Below, in pieces: positions 1 through 10,300 of a stretch of 64,000 nucleotides of DNA. The translations under genes were made by a program, and so were the position numbers. The notes beneath the pieces were generated by a model that saw only the letters and a program-made list of their open reading frames with translations, searched no databases and had not been told where the DNA came from. This DNA comes from CAYNRE01 sp964399535 (lineage in GTDB: Bacteria > Planctomycetota > Planctomycetia > Pirellulales > CAYNRE01), in contig CAYNRE010000071.1 in the NCBI GenBank assembly GCA_964399535.1, positions 375,499 through 439,498 on the forward strand, read 5' to 3'. Each line of letters begins with the position of its first letter. Position 1 is the first letter of the stretch.

Positions 1-497
1 CCCCAAGCACCGTTGGAGCCTACCGCTGGTAAAGCCGCGCGCCGCTCGCCTACGGCCTGTCCCAATTCCGTCCTGGGACGGTCACTCGAAATCGATCGGT
101 CATTTTATTGGGCTTTCTGGTTATTGGGTTTTCTGGGCTTGCTGGGCAGCCAGAGACCGATGGCGCTTAGCCGGCTGCATTCCCAGCTTCTCGGGCTGGT
201 TCCCCAGGAGGTGCATCTCGCTGAACCCCGCAGTGGCAGCGGTGCGAGAACAGCATCGCCCGTGTTGCCAAAGCCGGATTTCGACCACCTTCCCAGCCCC
301 CTGGGCGGGCCTTCGCGTCTGGCACGGGAAAACGCTCACGCGATGGTTGCATGGCGAACGCCGATTGGCTTGAATGCGAGTTCGTTCGCCGGGGGAGAAC
401 GCGACTCCCGAGACGCAAAACGGTGGGCATCACTGGCAACGCATATAACGAATCGAGAGCGAGAATCGCTTTCGGTGCCTGACGTGGAGACCATACT
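1..497. other. Gene-poor left edge
   Basis: No convincing gene is seen here. Open frames exist on both strands but have no recognisable domain, and they read as GC-driven chance frames. The last 15 bases carry a GGAG-type ribosome binding site for the gene that starts at 498. Confidence 0.5.
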
Positions 498-2798
498 GTG
501 CTGGCAAACCTCAATTGTCGTGTGGCGATGCTCGTGCTCGCCTGCTTGGTGGGTTCGGCCCGTGGCGAGGCGATGCGCGTTAAGGATCTCCCCATACCTG
601 CTGAGGCCAGCGAGCTCTCGATCATGAAGCGCCGGGGCGACGTTCGCTTCACGATGGATTCCGATTTCAAATCGGTCGGAAAGTACTATGCCCAGCAACT
701 GGCCGAGTTGAAATGGACCAAAGCTGGGAAAGACAATCTGCAGCGAGATTTCTGGGTCCAACACTTTTCCAAGGACAACCTGTCGCTCGAGGTCCGCGTC
801 GATCGCAGAGGCTCAGGCTGCGAAGTTCGTCTGACTCCACAGGGGCTGACGTGGGAGGAAGACGACCAACCGAGCCCCAAAGACCTGCCCCTACCCAAGG
901 ACGCCACAGAGATCGAGTACGACGATTTTTTTGAATCGATCGAGATGAAGAGCGCGTCAGACGTAAGAACGCTCGCGGAAACTTTGTCTCAGGAACTTGT
1001 CGAGCGCAATTGGACGAAGGTCGCCACCGAACACGATCTCGAGACGTTTGTCCAGATGAAATTCACTCACGGAAGTTCGTCGCTCGAGATCAGCATCCGG
1101 GCCGAAGACAATGGCAGCGAAGTTGCGATTCGAACGAAAGGGATGCAGTGGGACGGAATGAAGGCCGAGATCGAATTGGCCAAGCAAGCCAAGGAGGCCG
1201 CCGAGAGGGCTGCGGAGGAGCAAGAAGCCGCCGACGCGGTGGCCAACCTGCCCAAGCGCAAGGACAAACGCAAACAAGGAATCGATCAACTGCCGCGGCT
1301 TCCCAATGAAGGTCTCGTCGTCATCAACGGCGTGTCGTTCAAGCTGCCGAGCGTGGTGGCTTATGAGGTCTTCGAAGACGGCCAATGGTTTACCAGGATC
1401 GTTGCGACGGAGCGGCCGATCAAGCAAGAAACCTTGTTGGCCAGGCTCAAGAAGACCGGCAGCGACAAAGACGCAAACCAAAGCGCCCCGTCTTGGCCGC
1501 AACCGCATCTGCAAGTGGAATTGGACGAGGACGACCGACCCACGCGACTCAGTCTGCTCGCGGACGCGACTCCGGGCGGAGGTTCTGGCGACGAGCTGAC
1601 TGGCACGGCGCTGGTCGAAGACGGTCGCGCGCGCGGTACGGTGCAATTGAGAGAACCGGGTGATTTCTTCGACAAAGTGTACACCGCCCAAATCAGCTTC
1701 GACGTGCCCGTGCTGACCCGCGACTCGATTCCGGCGAAACGGCTTTTGGATGCCACCAGGCTAGCCAACCATGGTGTGTTGACGATCGGCAAAGAGACCT
1801 ACCGGCTTTCCAGCGTGGTTGCTTATCAAACGAACCAGTTCGATGAACCTGTCACGGTGATCGTGCTGTCCGAGAAACCGCTGAAACTGGCCAAGATTAA
1901 AGCGGCACTCGGCAAGAAGAGCCTGGAGGATTACTTCGAGTTCGTGCCGCAAGTGAAGTTGGTCGTCGACGCGGAAGATCAGGTGAAATCTTTGTTCATT
2001 TGGGCTGACAATACCAGCATTGGTGGCAACGACCGCGTGACCGGAGACGTGGTTATTGAAGACGGCCGCGCCCGTGGAACCGCCAGATTGGCCATGCCGG
2101 GCGAGTTTTTCGACAAGCAGTATACGTTTGTGCTGAGTTTCGACGTGGACGTTTTGGGGAAACCGACCTCCACCGCGGAACCTCCGGACTCGCCAGGTGG
2201 TTTAGTCGCCGACAGCTACGATGGCTTTCCCATTCCCGAAGGCTACAACGGTATCCAAAAGGAAGGCAGCAAGTTTCGCTCAGAGACCACTACGACCGTC
2301 ACCGCCGAAATGAACGCGGTCGTTGACTTCTATCGACGTGAATTGGCCGCGGCCGAATGGAAGGAAAACGCCCAAGATGCCCGCATCGAAAAGCAATCGG
2401 CGAAGCTTTCGTTCGAAGGGCCGGACGGCAGCCTGATTGTGCGACTCGAGGCGAGCGGGAATGAGACTGCCATCACGCTGACCACGCGCAACTCCGCGGC
2501 GGCCAAAGCCGCGGGCCTGCTGCCATCGGCGGGCAAAGGACGGATGATCATCGGCAACGGCCACGACAAGGCTGCTACCGTCACCGTCAACAAGCGAAAC
2601 TACAAAGTCGCTGCCGGAGCCGGCGCAGACGATCCGAAAACCGGCGTGAACTGGGACGTCGCTCCAGGCAAGTACTCCGTCTCGGTTCAACTTCCCGGCG
2701 AAAACGTACAAACCGAAGAGGTTACGATCGGCGCCGACGAGATCTGGGGCGTGATGATCCTTCCGAACGGCGCCCCGCTGGTACTTCAACTTTACTGA
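498..2798 (+). CDS. Secreted protein with duplicated internal modules, function unknown
   Basis: A 766-residue exported protein of unknown function. The chosen GTG start has GGAG about 8 bases upstream and gives a signal peptide ending near SARGEA (residues 1-25); an ATG at 528 is an alternative. Inside I see two kinds of repeat. Type A (about 90 residues, containing a 'YY..QLAELKWTKA'-like segment) occurs near residues 30-120, 125-215 and 560-660. Type B (about 145 residues, with 'SVVAY' near its start and 'GRARGT' near its end) occurs near 270-410 and 415-555. A lysine/glutamate-rich, probably helical linker (residues 217-258) separates the first A pair from B. The C-terminal 90 residues look like a small beta-sandwich carrying 'APGKYSVSVQLPGE'. 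No catalytic motif is visible. It stands alone with wide gaps on both sides. Confidence 0.8.
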   Translation: MLANLNCRVAMLVLACLVGSARGEAMRVKDLPIPAEASELSIMKRRGDVRFTMDSDFKSVGKYYAQQLAELKWTKAGKDNLQRDFWVQHFSKDNLSLEVRVDRRGSGCEVRLTPQGLTWEEDDQPSPKDLPLPKDATEIEYDDFFESIEMKSASDVRTLAETLSQELVERNWTKVATEHDLETFVQMKFTHGSSSLEISIRAEDNGSEVAIRTKGMQWDGMKAEIELAKQAKEAAERAAEEQEAADAVANLPKRKDKRKQGIDQLPRLPNEGLVVINGVSFKLPSVVAYEVFEDGQWFTRIVATERPIKQETLLARLKKTGSDKDANQSAPSWPQPHLQVELDEDDRPTRLSLLADATPGGGSGDELTGTALVEDGRARGTVQLREPGDFFDKVYTAQISFDVPVLTRDSIPAKRLLDATRLANHGVLTIGKETYRLSSVVAYQTNQFDEPVTVIVLSEKPLKLAKIKAALGKKSLEDYFEFVPQVKLVVDAEDQVKSLFIWADNTSIGGNDRVTGDVVIEDGRARGTARLAMPGEFFDKQYTFVLSFDVDVLGKPTSTAEPPDSPGGLVADSYDGFPIPEGYNGIQKEGSKFRSETTTTVTAEMNAVVDFYRRELAAAEWKENAQDARIEKQSAKLSFEGPDGSLIVRLEASGNETAITLTTRNSAAAKAAGLLPSAGKGRMIIGNGHDKAATVTVNKRNYKVAAGAGADDPKTGVNWDVAPGKYSVSVQLPGENVQTEEVTIGADEIWGVMILPNGAPLVLQLY

Positions 2799-3053
2799 GC
2801 CTGTTCGGTTTGGCCTTGGCCTGACCTGGCAGGGCGAAAGCCCGGAATGTCCGCGGCGGGTTATTGTCTCCGTTGCGAGCAGACCTACGCAGCCAACTGC
2901 CTCCGCTCCGAGCATGTCTTCGCCTTTGGCTCAGGCAGCACAGCGTAGTTCCCTGCCCTTCATAACCCATCCCCCGCCCCGCCGTTTTCCACCGCCGTCA
3001 ACAAACAGGAGCGTGAAGGATCTTCACTGGAAGTTCAGGAAGAAACCCTCTAG
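2799..3053. other. Intergenic region without a recognised gene
   Basis: Nothing supported in this stretch. A TAG at 3051 closes the frame that carries the coding-like fragment immediately downstream. Confidence 0.4.
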
Positions 3054-3248
3054 CGTTACGCAACGCAGGCCGGCGGCGAGATCGTCAAGTTTTTCAAGAT
3101 TGCCGAGACGGCGAGTAAGGGCGAGGAACGCAAGACGTTCCGCGAACCTATCGCCTACCGTTTGGAACTTCACGGCGGATCGTGCCTGCCAGAGATGATC
3201 AGCGCCGCCGAGAGAACAGCGAAACCAAGGAATTCGGTATGGTGTTAG
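3054..3248 (+). pseudogene. Protein-like fragment lacking a start codon
   Basis: This frame opens after a stop at 3051 and ends in TAG at 3246-3248. It encodes about 64 residues of protein-like composition, including the segments GEIVKFFKIAETA and FREPIAYRLELHGG. There is no ATG, GTG or TTG near its beginning, so it looks like the 3' remnant of a deleted gene. Its end overlaps the start of the FHA gene in another frame. I do not recognise the family. A chance open frame is possible, but the balanced residue use is unlike the arginine/serine-rich shadow frames around it. Confidence 0.3.
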
Positions 3249-3637
3249 ACTCGGGCAGTCCTTTTCAGAACTGGATCAAGTCGCACGGTGGGTGTGAACC
3301 CGGGGAAGTGCTGGCGGGGCAACTCCTGGTTGCTATCCGGGAACTTCCGATCGGAAGGACATTGGTCATTGGCCGAGGCGCGCATAGGTACAAGCAACTC
3401 GACAATGATGTCCCGTTTCGGGTCGAAGTACCGGGAGTGCGTGTCAGTCGAATTCATGTTCGCATTGAGCGAATGTCAGCCGATCAGTATGCGGTATCCG
3501 ATTGTCACTCACGCGAGGGAACGTTCGTGGTTTGTTCCGGCGAGGACTTCAAGCGAATCGATCCAGACAGCTCAGTTGTAGTTCAGTCGGGCGAGGAAAT
3601 ACGCATTGGCGACCGAGTTCGGCTTGTGCTGCCGTAA
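3239..3637 (+). CDS. FHA-domain protein
   Basis: A 132-residue protein that is almost entirely one forkhead-associated (FHA) domain, a fold that binds phosphothreonine peptides. The hallmark glycine-arginine strand (VIGRGAH, about residues 43-49) is followed by the phosphopeptide-binding 'VSRIHVRI' segment near residues 70-77. A final strand, 'IRIGDRVRLVLP', ends the protein. I chose the ATG at 3239 because AAGGAA sits six bases upstream; a GTG 57 bases earlier would add a polar, non-domain N-terminus. No signal peptide or second domain is present, so it is probably a cytoplasmic adaptor for a Ser/Thr kinase pathway, which planctomycetes have in large numbers. No kinase gene lies nearby. Confidence 0.75.
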   Translation: MVLDSGSPFQNWIKSHGGCEPGEVLAGQLLVAIRELPIGRTLVIGRGAHRYKQLDNDVPFRVEVPGVRVSRIHVRIERMSADQYAVSDCHSREGTFVVCSGEDFKRIDPDSSVVVQSGEEIRIGDRVRLVLP

Positions 3638-4346
3638 GGGCAACGGCTCCAAACTATCGAGACTCGGTGATTTTCGTCGCACGATGCGGTATGGTCGATG
3701 CCGCAGGACACGGATAGATCCTGCGGTCGTCCGGGACGCTTGAATTGGCCGAGCTGACGTCTGCCAGTCAGCGGGGCGCGCCCAGTAAACTTGGTGCCCA
3801 CCAAGCTAAGGGTAAGCGAAGCTACCAACTTCGCGTTTCGTGCCCACGCCCGTAGAGCCGGATGCATGGAGATCGTGCCTGTCTGGTTCCAGGGAGGCTG
3901 TGCTGAGTAATCCCATCGGTTCCACGCTCCTTTTGTGGCTCTTCGGGGAATTCCGTGAGTCATTGCGGCTACGAAGGTTCCCCGGGCGATCCGTCCGGCA
4001 TTGACCGCCGGTGCTAGCGAGATAATGCGTGGGTCAGTCCTGGCCCGCCCCTTGGCGCTCAGCTCAGGCTCGACAGAGGGGGTGCTCGACAGAGGGGGTA
4101 GCGCCCCACCACCCGCTACGCCGTCGCCGTGCGCCCGCTTGGCCAACCGCGGGCGTCAGGCCCTTGGCGACGCATGCGACCAGAAGCGCGGGCAGGGTTT
4201 GAAGCCCCGCGGGACCTGGAAACGGCCTGGTCGCGATTGGGCGTCGGTCTGTTTAGCCCAATGGCTGCAAGGTACCATGGTCGTTCCGACGGGCCCGGCG
4301 ACGCTATTTCAGACTGCCGGATCGCGAGAACTGCGGTGCACGCTTT
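3638..4346. other. Long 5' region of giant protein 1
   Basis: About 700 bases with no supported gene. It presumably contains the promoter of the giant gene that starts at 4359, but I see no clear -35/-10 pair. A short tandem duplication lies at 4068-4099. Confidence 0.45.
4068..4099. repeat. Exact 16-bp tandem duplication
   Basis: The 16-mer GCTCGACAGAGGGGGT occurs twice head to tail with no gap. It lies about 260 bases before the giant gene. It may be a slippage product or a binding site; nothing else distinguishes the two. Confidence 0.7.
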
Positions 4347-4353
4347 AGGAGGA
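4347..4353 (+). promoter_or_regulatory. Strong ribosome binding site deciding the GTG start of giant protein 1
   Basis: AGGAGGA, a full anti-16S match, lies five bases before the GTG at 4359. This fixes the start of the 4,116-residue protein and explains the non-ATG codon. Confidence 0.85.
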
Positions 4354-4358
4354 ACACT

Positions 4359-7300
4359 GTGTCCCCTGGAACCGGTCCCGAAGGTAAATCGAAGGCGGTC
4401 AAATCGACACTTGGCAGATGGACTCCCCGCCGCAGAGCCAGGTCGGCACTGACCTGGGAAGGTCTTGGGCAGCGATCGCGGCGCGACCGGCTCGATGGCG
4501 CAACTCGGCTAGCCGGTGAGTCGCTCGAGCTGCGCCAACTCTTGTCCGCGTCCGCCTGGCAAGGCGTGCCATCGGACGAGCACGTGGCGGCGATCGTCCA
4601 CAGCGGCGAACTGGGGGCGGCCGAGGCGGTCGTCCAAGACACGCAGTTCGATATCGCCAACTTTCAGCTCACGCTGCCATCGGTGCTGGAAGGCGCGCAG
4701 ACGTTTGATATGGACGGCCTGCGGTTCTACAGCGGAGCCGAGAAAGTCATCCAGCAGAATACGACCACGTTCGGCAGCAGCGGCGCACCCACCTGGGTGC
4801 TGATCGGACAGATCGGACCGACGTTCACGCCGATGCTCATGACCTACGGCGTGACGACCCTGTATTCCGGCACGGGCTTCAACGATTTCGTGCGGTGGAC
4901 CGACGGATTGTACACGGTGGCCAACACGCTGGCGGACAAGAAGGATCCGAACTCGTTCGGAATGGTGTTCGGCGGCATGCAGGTTCAGCCCTTGGACGGC
5001 GGGTTTTACGTCGATTCGATTCTCAACGACGGCGCCAGTTACGAGATTGACAACATCACGAACGGCGTCGTGAAGACGCAAATGCCCAATACCCTCACAG
5101 CCGGTCAGCAGTTGCAGTTCGCCGACCTCGTCGGCGCCAGCGGAATTGTGAACGGGACCGGCTACTCCGTCGACGAAGTCGTCGATCCGATGACGTTCAC
5201 GATCAAGGCCAACGACGGCCACGATCTGAGCCAAGCCAGCGCCACGGGGGGTTCGGTAACGACGGTCGCCAGTCCGAGCGACGACGAGGGCTGGGGAGCC
5301 CTGGTGCCCAATGGGCAGCAGATGCAGCTTATCGACAAGGGGCAGCGCGCGGCGCACTCCGTCTTTGCGGGTTTCACGCCGACGCGAATGCTGATCTCAA
5401 AAACCACGGACGCCGTCCCGCAGCCGCTCCTGCAATTCGCAGGCGTGCAGACCGTGGGGTACAAGGGGGGGCATTTGCAGGCCGGAGTCGGCTTTCAAGG
5501 CGCCGGCAACGCGTATTACCTGCAGGTCGATTACCTGGGCTTCTACAAGTTCGTCAACGCGAACAACTCGAGCGACAACGAGTTCGTGGCGACGATTTCG
5601 GTCGGGCAGAACGCGCTCACCCCGCGGATCAACACGTCGGGCATCGTCGATGGCACCGTCAACACGACCGGAACACCCCACGGCCTGGCCGACGGCGACT
5701 GGATCCACTTCACCAGTCTGAATATGCCCGCATCCGGCGACGGTTCGCCGCAGCCGCTCACCATCGGCACGTCGTACCAGGTCCACGTCCTCGGACCGAC
5801 CAGCTTCCAGCTCATCGACCCGGAGACGAATCAGCCGCTGGTCGATCCCGCGATCAACGCGACGGCCGCGACGGCCGTCAAGGAGATCGGAGTGACGAGC
5901 ATCGCACCAGAAGAGATCGAGTTGGCGGATGGGACAAGCGTCACGCAACTGGTCGTCACGACAAGCCAGCCGCACAACCTGGCCGTTGGCGACCCGATTG
6001 TCTTCGCGGGCCTGCAGTTGACGACCGGTGAAATTCCCGATCAGACGTATTATGTCACGGCGCTGGTCGGCGGCAATCAGGATGGAACGTCCACCAAGTT
6101 CATCTTCGGCGACGCGGACGGAAACGACTACAACCCGCTCGTGCCGCCGGTCCTGCTGCAGGGACGCGTGACGGCGCCGCTGTTCAAAGCCGGCGGCGTC
6201 TTCCTGGGGGGCGATGCCACGCTCAAATTGTCGTTCGACGGCGCCTTCCGCATCGGCGACTGGCTCAAACCCACCGATTTCAAACTGGAGCTGAGTGGGT
6301 CGGTCTCGCTGTTCAAGGACTTCGGAAACGGGCTTGCGGTGGGGGGCGTGGCCTCGCTGAAAGGGGACAATGAGACCTCAGAAGGGCTTGTCGTCCAGGG
6401 GGTTGGCGGAGACTTCTCGGTACCCGCCTGGGGCTTCAACATCACCGGCAACATCACCAAGAGCGATCCCGATACGAAGCAGCAGTCGTTCAATGTCGCA
6501 CTGACGGGGGTCTCTGCGACGTCGATTCGCGACGATTCGGGCCGGGAGACCATCGCCGTCAACGGCAACGCTTTGGTTATGGTGAACTCCTGGAGGTTGT
6601 CCGTCGACGCCATCCTGGGGCATGGCCAGACGAACGGCCTGACCATCATCCACGAGGCGGACGGCACGGTGTGGGTGAGCGAGGCTTCGTTCACGATCGT
6701 GTTCGACAGTCTCAAGCCTCCGATCGCCGAGAACAATACGCGCTTCATCGAAAAGCTCAGCATTATCGGTGGCGCCGTCGACATCTGTTGGGAGAGTTCC
6801 GGGCCACACTCGCAGGATTTCGAGTTTGGGTTCGGCGGGAAGTTCTCAGTGGCCATTGGCGATCCCACGCCGGACGCCAACGGCAACTGGAAGCCCGGCA
6901 TTTCCACGATCTCGGTCGCCGTGACGCCCGACCTGGTCAAGATCACGAGCATGGGCGTGCACTTCAGCGGCACCGGCAGCTTCGCGTTGCAGGTGAACGG
7001 GTCGTTCGCGATCAAGTACGGCGAGAATGGTGAGTTCCCGATTATTGCCCGGGACCTCTACTTTAAAGTCACGTTAGCCGACCCGGCGCAGGGAACGCAC
7101 GGCAGCGTTGTGCTCTCGGGAGGTATCATCCTGCCCGAGCTGCGAAACGCTTCCATCGAACTGGGTGTCGACGGCTCGTCGGGTGGACTGTACGTCGATA
7201 CGCAGACCGGCAAGTGGCAACTCAACGGGTGGCGGATCGCGATTCCATCCCTCCTCGCGGGGCCGTTCCTAATCCAGAACTTCGTTCTAGGATTCACGGG

Positions 7301-10300
7301 ATCGAGCAGCCGCACCGACCCGGATTCCTCGACCGACTTCATCGTTCAGGGCAGCGGCCAGATGAAGCTGTTCGAAAAGGGCGGACTGGTCATCGGTGTG
7401 AACTTCAAGCTAGGAAGGGAGGCCGGCAAATTCGTCGTTCAGGACATCGGCGCGGCGATTCGCAACCTCAATCCTGGATTGCCGATCCCGGCGACGGAAG
7501 CATTCCTGACCGATATCGCCTTTGATATTGACGGCATCCCGGGCTCGGTCTCGTTCGACCTACTGCTCGGAGCGGTCATGGGGGACAAGATCACCGTCGG
7601 CGCCAAGGAATACTCGCTGATCCAGGCGCTGATCAGCGGCTCCTATCAGGATCGCGACATCAAGGTCACCGGTGAAGTGCTGATTGCAGGCGGCACGTTG
7701 GGCGACATCACGGGCGCGCTCGACCTAAACTGGGGCACCGGCACCTACACGCTCAACCTCAGCGGCAAGGCGTTTTACGACATCTTCGACGCCACTTGGT
7801 ATCTGTACTTCAGCAAGGAGGTCGATGCCGGCCTGTTCGCGGGCACGGTGCAGGTCCCCGACGACATTCCCATCATCGGCGGCCTGCATGTGGCTGAGGC
7901 CGACATGATGTACCTGGTCGATCACAACCCTGGAGGAGAGAAGTTTCTAGCGGCGTGGTTCAATTTCCTGGACCACTTTAAATACGGGGTGAAGGTCGAC
8001 TTCAACGACCACGCCAAGGTGTCGCTCATCGGCTCTAAGACGATCGACGGCCTGCAAAAGGAATTGCCGGGCGGCACCGGGTCGCAAATCTTCAAATACA
8101 ACATTCAGTACACGCCCAGCGATGCCGTGGCCTCGCTGCAGGCCGCCGGCCTGGGAGCCGAAGACGCGAGCTCGGTCTCCTACGGACTGATCGAAGTCAC
8201 CTGGAATGCTCCGGACGGACAGGATGAGATTGCCATCGCCGCCGGCGAGGGCGATGCGGTGGTGGTCTGGGGCCCAGGCGCGAAGGTCAACGCTCACGGC
8301 TGGGTTGAGGACACTGCCAGCGGCATCTCCTACTTGGTCCTGACGGACCACTCTCGTCCCGGCGATGTGCTGATCCATGTCGCACCGACGGCCGCGTTTA
8401 CCACCGACGGCGCCTCGTACGACGCTCCCGACTTGTACGTTCCGCTGCCGAATCTGGACCTGAATGTCGTCCTGCAATCGAACCGCTCGCAAGACATTGA
8501 TCCGGCAGCCAACTGGAACGGGTCATTCGCGGCTCCGGCGCCGGAGATTCAGAATCTCGCGGTGTCGCAGCCCCAGGCGGCCAGCGCACTGGGCGACGAC
8601 GAGGACAGCCCCGATCCCGTCACCGCCAACAATGCCACCGTCAGCTTTCAGTGGCGCGGGCTCGATCCTCTGACGACCAACGTCAGCCTGTTCTTCGACC
8701 TCAACGATACCGGATATAAAGGCACGCCGCTGACGGTCCTTAGCGGCGACGAACTGACCATCGGCGATCCGGACGCCGATGGCTGGCGCACGGTGACGGT
8801 TCCCTGGGATCTGGGAGACCTCCAGCCCGGCGTGCCGCTATATGTTTACTCCGTCATCAAGGATGAGCAGCACGCCCCCGTCAAGACGGACTACGCCGGG
8901 CAGGTGCAATCGGTTCCCGCGGCGCAGATCCAAGTGACGTACGCGAACGGCACGAACGTCTCGTCCGCCGAACTGCAGGGATTGCCGCTGGCCGTCACGC
9001 CGGTGAAGGAATTCGACGTCCAGTCGATCTCCGCCGGCGTCGCGACGGTCGCCAGCGCGGAAGGCCTGTCGGTCGGCGACACGTTCATGTTCCACGGGCT
9101 GACGTCGCCGGCCGGCGTCAGCAACGGCACTCTGTACTTCGTCACGTCGATCAGCGGCACGACCTTCACGTACTCGACAACGGCCGGCGGCACGGCGGTC
9201 AGCGGGTCTTCCGCGGGCGCCGGCGCCGCCTACGTCGACCAGGGAACGACCAGCTACTACGCGACCGACTCGAAGGGTCTGGTTTCGCCGCACGTCGACG
9301 TGTTCCAAACCTACCGCTTCGCGATGGCTCCGACGCGCGGCGTATTCCTGGGACAACCGAGCGGGAATCAGGAGCTTTCCTGGGTCAACGAGTTGCTGGA
9401 GTACAACACGTTCGAGGGGCGCAATCAACTGCTGCGGATGCAGTTCGAGTTCGAGATCCAGGCGGCTATCGCCGGCACGGTCTACAACGACTTCGAAGAC
9501 AACGGGCAGCTCGATTCCTTCGATAACGGTCTGGCCGGCGCGACGGTGTTTCTCGACGACAACAACAACGGCACTCTCGATTTGGGAGAGCAGTCGGTGA
9601 CGACCGGCGTCGACGGTGCCTATCTCTTCGTTCACGACTGGTCGGATGCCGACACGCCGCTAAGCACCTACACAACCTGGGTGCAGGTAATCCCTCCCGC
9701 CGGTTACAAGGTAACGTCGTCGCCGTCGATTCCCCCGACGGGCATCACGTTCACCAACGATGGCGAGTCGCAGCCAGCGCTTATTCCTTACGATTTCATG
9801 CTCGCCTCGCCGATTGTGCTCAGCGGCACCGCATACAGCGATGCGAACAACAATGGCGTGCGCGACCCCGGCGAAAAGGGGATTGCGGGCGCGATCGTCA
9901 CCATCACGCCCCCCAGCGGCGGCGCGATACAGGTCACGACCGACGCCGCCGGAGTCTGGCGCACGGCCGCCTTTGCGCGCGGCAACTACACGCTCGACGT
10001 GGACGCCCCCACCGGCGGCACGATCACCACGCCGACGGTTGCGTTCACGCTCGGCAGCCCCGCGACGATCAATTTCTCTGGACCGTTCGACGTGACGGAT
10101 CACTACTCCCAGTCCAGCGTCGTGTCGGCGTGGGACCCGGACGCAGGTCAGTACCATTCATGGCTGCTCGGCATGATCGACGGTGTGACCGCTGGCTCGC
10201 CGGCCGTTAATTATGTCGATCTCTCCGGCGGAGCGAGCGGGGATGTAAGCGTCCTCAACACCGCCATCCTCGACGTGGTTCCGGCCAAGTTCGACGTGTT

